64,000 nucleotides of DNA from Bimuria novae-zelandiae CBS 107.79 (Eukaryota > Ascomycota > Dothideomycetes > Pleosporales > Didymosphaeriaceae). The stretch spans positions 392,364-456,363 of the forward strand of contig ML976706.1 in the NCBI GenBank assembly GCA_010015655.1. The letters run 5' to 3'. Under the pieces are notes generated by a model. That model ran no database searches. It had not been told where the DNA came from and was given only the letters and a program-made list of their open reading frames with translations. Of this stretch, positions 42,601-51,639 are shown in pieces. Each line of letters begins with the position of its first letter. Position 1 is the first letter of the stretch. Position numbers and translations under genes: made by a program.

Positions 42601-44403
42601 NNNNNNNNNNNNNNNNNNNNNNNNNNNNNNNNNNNNNNNNNNNNNNNNNNNNNNNNNNNNNNNNNNNNNNNNNNNNNNNNNNNNNNNNNNNNNNNNNNNN
42701 NNNNNNNNNNNNNNNNNNNNNNNNNNNNNNNNNNNNNNNNNNNNNNNNNNNNNNNNNNNNNNNNNNNNNNNNNNNNNNNNNNNNNNNNNNNNNNNNNNNN
42801 NNNNNNNNNNNNNNNNNNNNNNNNNNNNNNNNNNNNNNNNNNNNNNNNNNNNNNNNNNNNNNNNNNNNNNNNNNNNNNNNNNNNNNNNNNNNNNNNNNNN
42901 NNNNNNNNNNNNNNNNNNNNNNNNNNNNNNNNNNNNNNNNNNNNNNNNNNNNNNNNNNNNNNNNNNNNNNNNNNNNNNNNNNNNNNNNNNNNNNNNNNNN
43001 NNNNNNNNNNNNNNNNNNNNNNNNNNNNNNNNNNNNNNNNNNNNNNNNNNNNNNNNNNNNNNNNNNNNNNNNNNNNNNNNNNNNNNNNNNNNNNNNNNNN
43101 NNNNNNNNNNNNNNNNNNNNNNNNNNNNNNNNNNNNNNNNNNNNNNNNNNNNNNNNNNNNNNNNNNNNNNNNNNNNNNNNNNNNNNNNNNNNNNNNNNNN
43201 NNNNNNNNNNNNNNNNNNNNNNNNNNNNNNNNNNNNNNNNNNNNNNNNNNNNNNNNNNNNNNNNNNNNNNNNNNNNNNNNNNNNNNNNNNNNNNNNNNNN
43301 NNNNNNNNNNNNNNNNNNNNNNNNNNNNNNNNNNNNNNNNNNNNNNNNNNNNNNNNNNNNNNNNNNNNNNNNNNNNNNNNNNNNNNNNNNNNNNNNNNNA
43401 AAAAGATCACAAATCGGCCGCAGAAGCAGCCATCACAAAGATAAGCGCCAAGTTTACTCTAACTGGCGGAAAAGATCTACAGTGGTTTCTAGGAGTTGAA
43501 GTGATCAGAGACCGCACCAAGCGAAGGATCTGGCTTTTACAAGCCTCATACATTGACAAGATATCTCGCCTCATAGATCACCATGAGATGCGATATGAGA
43601 CGCCAATGACTTCGATCGAATTACTCCCGCGAACAGGACTAGCTACTAAGGCTGAGGTTAATCGATACCAGCGCAAAGTTGGATCAATTCTCTATGCTGT
43701 AGTCACAACTCGACCAGATATCGCCTTTGCAAGCTCCAGACTATCACGTTTTCTATCCAATCTAAGCGAGGATCATCATGCTGCCGCCGATCGAGTCCTC
43801 CTTTATCTTACAAAGACCAGATCACTGGATCTACAGTTAGGAGGGGCAGACACCCTGGAAGTGGCCAGCGACGCATCATTTGCCGACAATACTCTAGACC
43901 GCAAGAGTTCACAAGGATACATTATTAAACTATTTAGTGGGCTAATTGCCTGGAAGGCAAGCAAACAAGATACAGTCACCACATCAACAACAGAGGCCGA
44001 ATTGCTGGCACTTTCACAGGTAGCCAAGGAGGCCATTTTCACTTCGCGATTACTCCGAGAGCTCCAAATCACTGTGAGCAATCACCCGATCATAATCAAT
44101 TGCGACAATCAACAGACTATCCGTCTCATCACTGAAGAGATTGCAAAGTTACAGACCAAGCTGCGCCATGTGGATATCCACAATCATTGGCTAAGGCAGG
44201 AAGTGGCTAAAGGAACAATCAATGTTACCTATCAGAGATCAGAGGATATGGTGGCAGATGGTCTGACCAAGGCCCTGCCAGTAAACAAATGGAACAAGTT
44301 TCTGGATAAACTAGGACTTACAAATGTATCAGACAAGATCACTGATCAAGAGGTCACCCTGCAGGATCTACAGCAGAGGATGGAGGCCTTTGAAATGGAG
44401 TAG
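39637..44403 (+). pseudogene. Copia Gag-Pol polyprotein, interrupted by stops and an assembly gap
   Basis: Gag starts MALSTLRDPTVILTDYTNYT and shows a zinc-knuckle pattern near 40640-40680 (CPTCK...H....C). In-frame TAA or TGA codons occur after EEQDSLN (39997), at 40651-40653 and near 40873. The protease motif is ILDSGTTCHIFN. Pre-integrase HKRLGHPGPQALEHL is followed by the integrase core (RIAIDFHDF, SQNGGAERLGGVIKEKAR). After the gap come the end of reverse transcriptase (LQWFLGVEV) and RNase H (LEVASDASFADNTLDRKSSQ, STTEAELLALSQ, HVDIHNHWLRQ, VADGLTKALP). Most stops sit where CAA or CAG would be expected, the RIP signature. The last 1 kb (43400-44403) is open. Confidence 0.88.
42400..43399. 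other. Assembly gap of exactly 1000 N
   Basis: A round-number run of N within the copia element, most likely a scaffolding placeholder across a repeat. Frames drawn through it are meaningless. Confidence 0.98.
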
Positions 44404-44465
44404 AAGGATAGACCGATATTACTGAGAAGCGTTCAGCTTAAGGATGTGCTCAAGCTGAGGGGGTG

Positions 44466-44690
44466 TGTCCGATTACAAGGCCTTTGTAATCCTGCACTAT
44501 TGTTAATAGTGCAGTAGAGAATATAAGGCTGGCGCACCTCCAGCTGCACACTATCCTAGTTAGTGCTAGCGTTAGGTCGGCACGTACTAGAGACCTCGCC
44601 TACGGCCAATCTCCATCACTCAATCAATCAACTTCATCAACTATCAAGATCACACCATCTCAAAGTGACAGAATACCATTAAATCTCACA
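44466..44690 (+). repeat. Copia 3' LTR
   Basis: 225 bp, apparently identical to the 5' LTR, directly followed by CCCCC. Confidence 0.93.
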
Positions 44691-45007
44691 CCCCCGCACC
44701 GTCAAAATCGCACACCCACGGACCACCTGGTGAGCGCCAATCAGAGCGTTGCTTAGCTCAACTCTAGAGAGCTATCGTGATAATAGTAGAATAATAATTT
44801 AAGCTTCGAATCCCGCACAAAACGCGTTTTTCTTTTTATAATTAATAATGCACGGTGCTATATAAGATTCTAATTTAGTGTGCTACACTAAATATACGAA
44901 ACCCTGCGGCCTAAGGCCTTAATTGCTAACTACTCCACCAGCTGCCTAGCAGCCTCTCTCTATATACAACGACGACGTCGGTAGCGCCCACCTGCCTACT
45001 GGCATAG

Positions 45008-46780
45008 ATGCCACTGATCCTTTTGCCTTGTTTAGTCTCTTTTTTGACGCCGCACAGCTCGAAAAGCTAGCCCTACATACGAACCAACACGCAGAGCAAG
45101 TACGAGCTGAGGATGCCGCCCAGGGCAGGCCACACGCCCGGGCGTGGAAACCGACGTCGAAAACTGAGCTCTACACCTACTTGGCCATCCTTATGTATAT
45201 AGGCGTACACCGGGAGCCTACAATCGAGGAGTACTGGGGGAAGCTACACAAAAACGCGCCTACTCACTCCATCAACAACTACATAGCCTGTACGCGCTGG
45301 CAGCAGCTCAATCGCTACATGTACTGTACAGAAGCTCCGCAGTCGTTCAAATCGCCATTTAGGCGCGTATGGGATCTCTCTAAGCACCTACGCTCGACAT
45401 CCTCTACTGTTTAGCACGCCAGTAAGCACCTCTGCGTCGACAAAGCTATTACTAGGTTTACTAGGCGCGCTAGCGAAACTATCGTTATTAAGTTAAAGTT
45501 AATGCCTAAGGGCTTTAAAATCTAGTACCTAGTATCTAACGGCGTTGTACTTAACTAGCTTTTCTACGCAAAAGGCGCCACCTAAGGCCTTATTAATCTT
45601 AACGTTAACATCCTTAAGACAGCCAAATTTACGCCTACTAAAGCCGTGCCTCTTACTCTCGTCCTTGCCTGAGGCCCTAATGGCCAGCGCTTGTTCCCCC
45701 CGGGGCGCCACATCCTCTAGATAGACAATCTCTTCACGACAATCTCGCTACTCGAATACCTAAGGGAGCAAGGCGTTGGCGGCGCTGGGACAGTGCGCAC
45801 CACTAGAACAGCCACTAAGGAGAGGTGGGAGACCAGGGTTACACACGAGGGTTTAGCTAGTGGTGCTAGGTCTCTATCCTCGCGCAGGGCAGGGCCGCTA
45901 AAAGAGTAATTTAACAGCAATTTAATAAAGCTTAAGACGCAATTTACGCCTACAGCGCGATAAGGAGAGGCGTTTTTTAAGGTCTTTAGTAATAACACTA
46001 TACTAGAGATAGCCTGGCGGGATGCCCAGGTAGTCCTTTTTGCCAGTACTACCGCTGACGGTAAGTTTAAGGATGTCCCCACCAAGCCAAAACCTACTAA
46101 CAATAGTCGCTACCCAGGATTATAAGTTGTTTAAAGCCTACGCCACCGCCCCGCCGACGCCGCTATAAACAAGAAGCTATATAAGGAGGCCTTTAGTAGC
46201 GAGAAAATTAAGTAGTTAGGTATCCCTAAGCTCGTTAACAGCTATAATTACTACAAAAGTAAGATAGATTAATTTAACCAGCTCCGTAAGCCCTACTTAA
46301 CGTAGTAAGTACGCTAACGTACTTAAATACTACTCTTCTACTTCTTTATTAATTTAGCTCTTAATAACGCGTATAGGCTCTTGTCTTACTTATTAGCGTA
46401 CGAGGCAAAACGCAATAGGCATAAACGCTTTATATATAAGCTAATTAAGTAGCTTTTTAAGCGCAGGGCTAGGCTTTCTAATAAATTATTAAAGCGCTAG
46501 AGACTTAACAACGTTAAGGCTAATAACGAAAGCCTACACGGCGCGCTAGTTAAGCTATACGCCTAGGCAAAGCCCTGTATTACTTACTTAAAAAATAGGC
46601 GTAAAAGTAACGGCGCGCGGCCTGCTAGGGTGCCTCTCTTAGTAACTACAGGTAATAGCCGTTAACGAGTTTTAACGCCTTGAACAACCTATAGCTATAG
46701 GCTCTGTAGACTGCCTTTGTGTAGGCCTAAGCTACGCCCTAAGTGCTAGAACGAGCACTTGCACCGCGTAGGGACTATTA
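45008..46780 (+). pseudogene. PiggyBac transposase (DDE_Tnp_1_7), RIP-broken
   Basis: The first 135 codons are open: DPFALFSLFFDAAQLEKL, TELYTYLAILMYIGVHREPT and EEYWGKLHKNAPTHSINNYI are typical of the N-terminal part. A TAG at 45412-45414 ends the frame, and the rest carries many TAA/TAG codons. Fragments such as PRGQ-like and FTRRASETIVIKLKL can still be followed. Near 46700-46770 a cysteine-rich segment (CRLPLC..KLRPKC) matches the zinc-binding C-terminus of piggyBac transposases. Not functional. Confidence 0.75.
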
Positions 46781-46956
46781 AATTAGTTAACACTAGTATA
46801 AGCTTAATAATTAAGTAATATACTACAATTAACTTAATTACTATTAATTATAGCTACAAATGAGGCGCCCTACGAGAATCCCTATCAAATTTCACTCAGA
46901 GCCATCAGTTTTGGTGTTCAACGCTATCGCCGACATCCATCCGATTGGTCAACACA

Positions 46957-46994
46957 AGGTGGTCCGTGGGTGTGCGATTTTGACGGTGCGGGGG
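46957..46994 (-). repeat. Right TIR of the piggyBac-type element
   Basis: Inverse of 44691-44728 over 38 bp, ending GGTGCGGGGG. Confidence 0.85.
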
Positions 46995-47152
46995 ATGACG
47001 TGAGAGGTGCAGGGTCACCTCCGATTAGCGAGGATCGGTGACTCGCTTCCGCTGGAGGTACCGATCGGCATAGCGACGCTGCATTAATTTCCCCGCGATA
47101 GCGCGCACAAGGCTGAAGATGACTTGCAGGCATCATAGTAAGGTTTTGAGGC
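46995..47152. other. Short non-degraded spacer
   Basis: 158 bp of balanced composition between the piggyBac right end and the right 299-bp arm. A counterpart is not present next to the left arm. Confidence 0.5.
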
Positions 47153-47451
47153 TAGCACAAGACTGTTTTACGAAAATCCGGAGCGAAAAAGACGTGGTGT
47201 TGGTGCTGTAGGATAGGAAGTCTGTTGCGCCACGATAGAAGGCGCTTCACAAACCAGGCGCGGAGACGACAATGCAAACGTAATTTATAGGGAAGAATCG
47301 GTGATGGACATTTAGGATTAGCTACGGCAGATTATTCTTATAGAATTATGGCCATATCCGTTGTGCGCGTGGTCTTCCACCGGTTGAAAGTCCAAGTACC
47401 CCTCATTCGTCCCGCCACACCGGGTGTCCCGCTACCCAGGGATGCACCTTA
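47153..47451 (-). repeat. 299-bp inverted repeat, right arm
   Basis: Reverse complement of 34211-34509 with no difference seen by eye. It ends gatgcacctta, the inverse of the left arm's start. Beyond it, sequence is TA-rich on both outer sides. Confidence 0.85.
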
Positions 47452-47670
47452 CTCGATTAAGCTGCTAAGCACTACACAAAGAAGTGCAGCATTATAAAGA
47501 AGCGATGCATCTGGACGATGCCCCCTATCTACCTACTACCCTTATTACCACTACAGGAATTCGTACGAATACTGCATAAATTTCACCTTCCTTCCTTCTT
47601 TAGCATCTAGCGTTTAACAATTAATAGATATATAGTTAGTTATATTTACTTTTTTATATAGTCTGCTGTG

Positions 47671-47870
47671 GCGCACAGTCACAACGATTAGGGAGCTCAA
47701 AAACAAAGTCTATTAAGGAGAGGAAGCTCTATAATAACTAGCTATTTATAAGTTTAGAGGATCGCGTGCTTAGCTACTTAGCTACTTAGCTTAACTTTAG
47801 CTAGCGTAGAAAGCTTTAGTAAAATACTTTTTATAATATATCCCCTAGCTTATAAAGCGTAGTATAATAA
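47671..47870 (+). repeat. Direct repeat, first copy (possible LTR)
   Basis: Starts gcgcacagtcacaacgatta and runs through an aagtctattaaggagagg segment and gatcgcgtgctt. The second copy is at 49872-50045, about 2.2 kb away, with differences mainly of the C/T and G/A type. Confidence 0.6.
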
Positions 47871-47947
47871 GCTAAATAGTAACTTAAAGTATAAAAGGTA
47901 GCAAACTTGCGCGTAGAGCTTAAAAAGCGTTTAGCTTAGATCCCTAG

Positions 47948-48260
47948 TGTTAGGATCTGTTAAGACCTAACATGACGCGAGGCGGGGCATAGGCACTTAT
48001 CTATGCGACTAGCTAAGATTCCTAACTTAGCTACGGATCACGTGACCAAGTCACGCGTCCTAGAAATATTAGGCATCCTAAAAGTATCTTGGCATATAGG
48101 ACTTTGGGATTCTTAGGACACCTGGGATTCATAGGACGGGTCATGTATATAGGGACACGAGGATAGTCTTCTATTATCGTGTTTAACCTATTTATTAATC
48201 TATCGTTTAGATCTAAATAAGCAACCTTGTTAATTTAATTATACTATACACACCTTTAAT
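47948..48260 (+). repeat. LTR-like segment
   Basis: It begins TGTTAGGATCTGTTAAGACC followed by TAACATGACG, reminiscent of the TGTTA...TAACA solo LTR at 59024-59857, and has normal GC for about 200 bp amid TA-rich DNA. Its right end could not be placed. Confidence 0.35.
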
Positions 48261-48453
48261 ACTAACGCCCTAGTGACAAGCGCAAGCTATTACTACGACC
48301 CTCTCTTATCCTACTAGTACTCCTGCCTAAGAACTAACCTTAGCCCTATAGAGATTAGCTACCTCTTTAGGATCTTAACACCTAGCTTGCTAGGTAATTA
48401 GTCTAAGTAGCTAGTTTATGTATAGTTTTAGAAAAAAGGTAAAGAAGAAAAAG

Positions 48454-48660
48454 AAGCAGTATACTTCTACTATAAAGCTTTAATAAATATTTAAAAGTAA
48501 CTATTTACTTGCAACGTGACCCGCGCGAGTATCTACGTAAAAAAAATAAAAATAAAAATAAAAAAAGTAGCGTACTTTTACTATAGAGCTTTAATAAATA
48601 TTTAAGGGTAACTATTTACTTATAATATAACCCGTGCGAGTACCTGCGTATATAAATAAA
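48454..48660 (+). repeat. Degenerate tandem duplication, period about 113 bp
   Basis: Both copies contain a gctttaataaatattta segment followed by gtaactatttactt and a cccg.gcgagta motif, separated by an A-rich stretch. Confidence 0.55.
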
Positions 48661-49871
48661 AAAATAAGTAGCTATAGAATTATAGTGCTTAGCTAGTAAA
48701 AGCTTACTTACTTATAGGCTTATTATAATCTATACTTTAATATTTTCTAAAAAGACTAAAGGAGGGTTTACTACCTACCCCTTATACTTAAGCTTAGTTA
48801 ATAATACCTTTTACTAATTTTTTTTTAAATTTAGCTTTTAATTTTACTAATCTCCTTACTTATAAGCTTATTATAAAGCTTATAAGGAGCTTCTCCCTGG
48901 AGCGCGTACTAAAGGTAGTTATACTTTATAGGCTTTTATTAATACTAGCTATTTACTTTATATAGGTACTTATAGCTTATATTAGGAGTGCGCCTTTTAA
49001 GCATAGCGTATATGCCTGCGTGCTTAGTTATTTAGTTAAGCTACGTAAGCTAGCGAGCGTATCCTTCTAGAGATAGAGTTACTACTACGCCTGGTTATAA
49101 TAGGTTATTAAGCTCTCTCTAAGCCTACTTATAGTTGTATTATAATGCTAAGCGTAGAAAATCCTTTATTAGTAGCGTACCCTTTATCTTTAGAAGATTT
49201 AGGAGTACAGCGTTGGCGTGTGCGCGGTTCCATTCAAATAGCTATTTAGTTATGTCTATTATTCTGCTGCTCTGTGGGCGTTAGGTAATCTCTCTATATA
49301 TATGTCGTACCTACTCCTTTTATTTATTATTACTTAGATAGAAATTATTTTTAAGTTCTCTAATTAGCGCCTGTAGCATTTACTACTTACTTAACTATAA
49401 TATTATAAGCTTTAGCTTTTATAAATTAACTATAGTATAGACTTAGTTTTAAAGTGCCTAAAGCTTTATTATAAACTAATTATAAATAGTAAACTCTAGC
49501 TTATAGTACTTAAGGTATTATATATAAGACTTGCTTTTAGTATTTATATTTAGTAGCTCTGGAGCCTAATTATATATATTTATCTACTTAAGAGCCTTAA
49601 GATTAATATAATTTTATATTTTTTAAGTTTTTACGTGATACTTAAGCTACACGTATTAAAGTAAAAATAAGTTATAATTTATAAGTTAGTTACTTACTAG
49701 GAGCTTTATAGTAATTATTATATAATTTAGCTCTATTATAAGTTATAAGCGTTAAGACGTAAGCGTAAGAATAATAAAAAGAAAAAAATAGTTTATTACT
49801 ATAATTATTAGCTAGTATAAAGTAAGTATATTATAAAGCGTTATAAAAGTACTAGGCTTATAACTATAGCG

Positions 49872-50045
49872 TATAGTTACAACGATTAAGGAGCTTAAAA
49901 ATAAAGTCTATTAAGGAAAGAAAGCTTTATAATAACTAGCTATTTATAAGTTTAGGGGATCGCGTGCTTGGCTGCTCGGCTGCTTGGCTCAACCCTAGCT
50001 AGCGCAGAAAGCTCTAGTAAGGTGCCTTTTGCAACATCTGCGATT
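49872..50045 (+). repeat. Direct repeat, second copy (possible LTR)
   Basis: Starts gcgtatagttacaacgatta and ends in gtgccttttgcaacatctg. It aligns with 47671-47870. This copy is less TA-rich in its second half (cttggctgctcggctgcttg). Confidence 0.6.
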
Positions 50046-50289
50046 GGGCCGACACACTGCTAAGCAGAGGAAACGAGCGGGAGCATACCTCTATATTCCC
50101 TCTTACTTCGCACGTGAGAGCCTACGCCGCCAATTAAAGCGTTACTTAGCACCGCTATTAAATGGCAAGTGAAGTTGTATAGATAGAATAATAATTAATG
50201 CTTCTTGTCTCCTGTCTATGCAAGAATGTAAGGCTCTTTTATCCTTACGTCTTACGCTAAGACGCTAATCTATTTCCGTTGAGTAAGGA

Positions 50290-50405
50290 GAGTCGCCCTT
50301 TGTCCCGCCCGGAATCGTGCGGATGAACCTAATTGCTGGCAGAGTTTCTTTATGTAGAGTTGCGCCAGCTACCTTTGCGTGTGCAAAGGGCCATGTAATC
50401 GGACA
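50290..50405 (-). repeat. Inverted fragment of a copia LTR start
   Basis: The end ccatgtaatcggaca (to 50405) is the inverse of the LTR start TGTCCGATTACATGG found at 50726. The preceding tgcgccagctacctttgc matches the inverse of the following LTR segment. Confidence 0.55.
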
Positions 50406-50778
50406 GTGCGCAGGCACAAACAACGCTAGTCCTAGATAGGTGGAAGGTAAGTCGCAACCACGCCATGGTAGGAGTAACTATCTTGTAAGGTAAGAACCAT
50501 AAACCGTGACACTATAGCACCACCATCAAGCTCTTACTACTCTATAATACTCATAAACGGTCTTATCAAGCCTTAGAACCTTACTATAATACTAAGAAAT
50601 TATTATTAGCTTTATGCCTGCTGTCGCGCACAAATTTATGCAACGCTGCTAACCTAGTTGGTACTTCTAATTAAACTAACTAAGTTACCCATTTTGGCTA
50701 GTGCAAAACGACCCCGCAGCTATTCTGTCCGATTACATGGTCCTTTGCTCTTGCAAGGTGGCTGGCGCACCTACACCC

Positions 50779-50906
50779 TTGCATGAGATACATTCCTCCC
50801 TTGCACGAGATACATTCCTCCCTTGCACGAGATATATTCCTCCCTTTCACGAGATACATTCCTCCCTTGCACGAGATACATTCCTCCCTTACACGAGATA
50901 TATTCC
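50779..50906 (+). repeat. 22-bp tandem repeat, about 5.8 units, inside a copia LTR
   Basis: Units such as ttgcacgagatacattcctc plus cc begin at 50779, 50801, 50823, 50845, 50867 and 50889 (last partial). Variation is mainly C/T. The related LTRs at 39376 and 44466 lack the array. Confidence 0.9.
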
Positions 50907-51472
50907 ACAATAAAGCATGAAATGTGCTTATAGTTATATAAAAGATACTACCTCCTATAGTAGAAAGATTAATTATTATTATACCTTACTAAGAATACCC
51001 TTTAATCTAATAATTAAGAGTTATATTACCTTTATTAAGCTAATTATAATAGCCCTATTAACCTTTAGAGATCCTATAGTAATTTTAACTAATTATATAA
51101 ACTACACGCAATAGCTTAAATAGCTTAAAATAAAATACTAATTCCTAAAGGTTTAGAGTATTATTAACCTAGTACTAATAAATAAACTAAAATAGAAATT
51201 TGCAATACTAGTACTACTATTAATAAGTAACTACTAACTAAACGCTATCTACATAATACTAAACCTAAATAACGCACTAATATTACTATCTTATTTATTA
51301 CTAGTAGGTGCAAAAGCATATAAGAATAATAGCAACTATTATAAAGGATAGCTCGAGATCTATAAGGTCATAGATTAAGCCTATTAAGAAGAAAAGGCAG
51401 ACCTTAATGAAGTAGTTACTTTTTTTAAAATTAATAATCTCCGCGTATTTATAGAATAACTACTACATTCGT

Positions 51473-51633
51473 TGTAATGGGCTACGCCCAGTTGTTGCCT
51501 CGGATTCTTAACCCTTGGTTATGCGAACCCTAGATATATAAGTTCGACGCCTAAAGCTTAACTTCAGACTCTTTATTAGATTTATAAGTATTCTTTTAGT
51601 ACCTTTAGCTCCTTAAGCACCTAGCCCTTTATA
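51473..51633 (+). repeat. Gypsy 5' LTR
   Basis: 161 bp, start TGTAATGG, end mutated to TTTATA. Aligns base for base in length with 58832-58992. Confidence 0.85.
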
Positions 51634-51639
51634 TTAAAT

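Larger units (their letters stand above)
39376..44690 (+). mobile_element. Ty1/copia LTR retrotransposon, 5-bp TSD CCCCC
   Basis: Two 225-bp LTRs (39376-39600 and 44466-44690) start TGTCCGATTAC and end AATCTCACA, and appear identical. CCCCC flanks both sides (39371-39375 and 44691-44695). The order gag, protease, integrase, reverse transcriptase/RNase H identifies the copia superfamily. A purine-rich tract (gctgaggggg) lies just before the 3' LTR. Sporadic TAA, TAG and TGA codons interrupt the polyprotein. Exactly 1000 N (42400-43399) replace the end of integrase and the reverse transcriptase core, so the true length is unknown. Confidence 0.95.
44691..46994 (+). mobile_element. PiggyBac-type DNA transposon, 38-bp TIRs, interrupted by the copia insertion
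   Basis: The left terminus (44691-44728) starts cccccgcaccgtcaaaatcg and its exact inverse lies at 46957-46994. The flanking AT (before the copia on the left, after 46994 on the right) may extend the TIR to ATCCCCC. The interior encodes a broken piggyBac transposase. A TTAA target duplication, expected for this superfamily, is not visible next to either end, so the exact boundary is open. The copia lies in the terminal C run of the left TIR, so the element began at 39371. Confidence 0.8.
47452..50700. other. RIP-degraded repeat DNA with LTR-like fragments
   Basis: 3.2 kb of TA-rich DNA without coding capacity. Recognisable parts are the direct repeats 47671-47870 and 49872-50045, an LTR-like segment from about 47948, and a 113-bp tandem duplication at about 48454-48660. 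There is also a fragment near 50130-50200 similar to the piggyBac left subterminal region (cgccaattaaagcgttactt). The last 650 bp are less degraded. Confidence 0.6.

Noticed and set aside
42313..44403. A 696-codon open frame running through the N block
   Set aside because: Most of it is unknown sequence. Only the part after 43400 is real coding DNA, and it belongs to the copia polyprotein.
44800..44840. tRNA-like T-loop sequence (cttcgaatcccgc)
   Set aside because: No matching acceptor stem, D-loop or anticodon stem could be found around it, and it lies inside a degraded transposon.
50779..50906. CRISPR-like array of 22-bp repeats
   Set aside because: Units are contiguous with no spacers and lie in an LTR of a eukaryotic retrotransposon, so this is a minisatellite.
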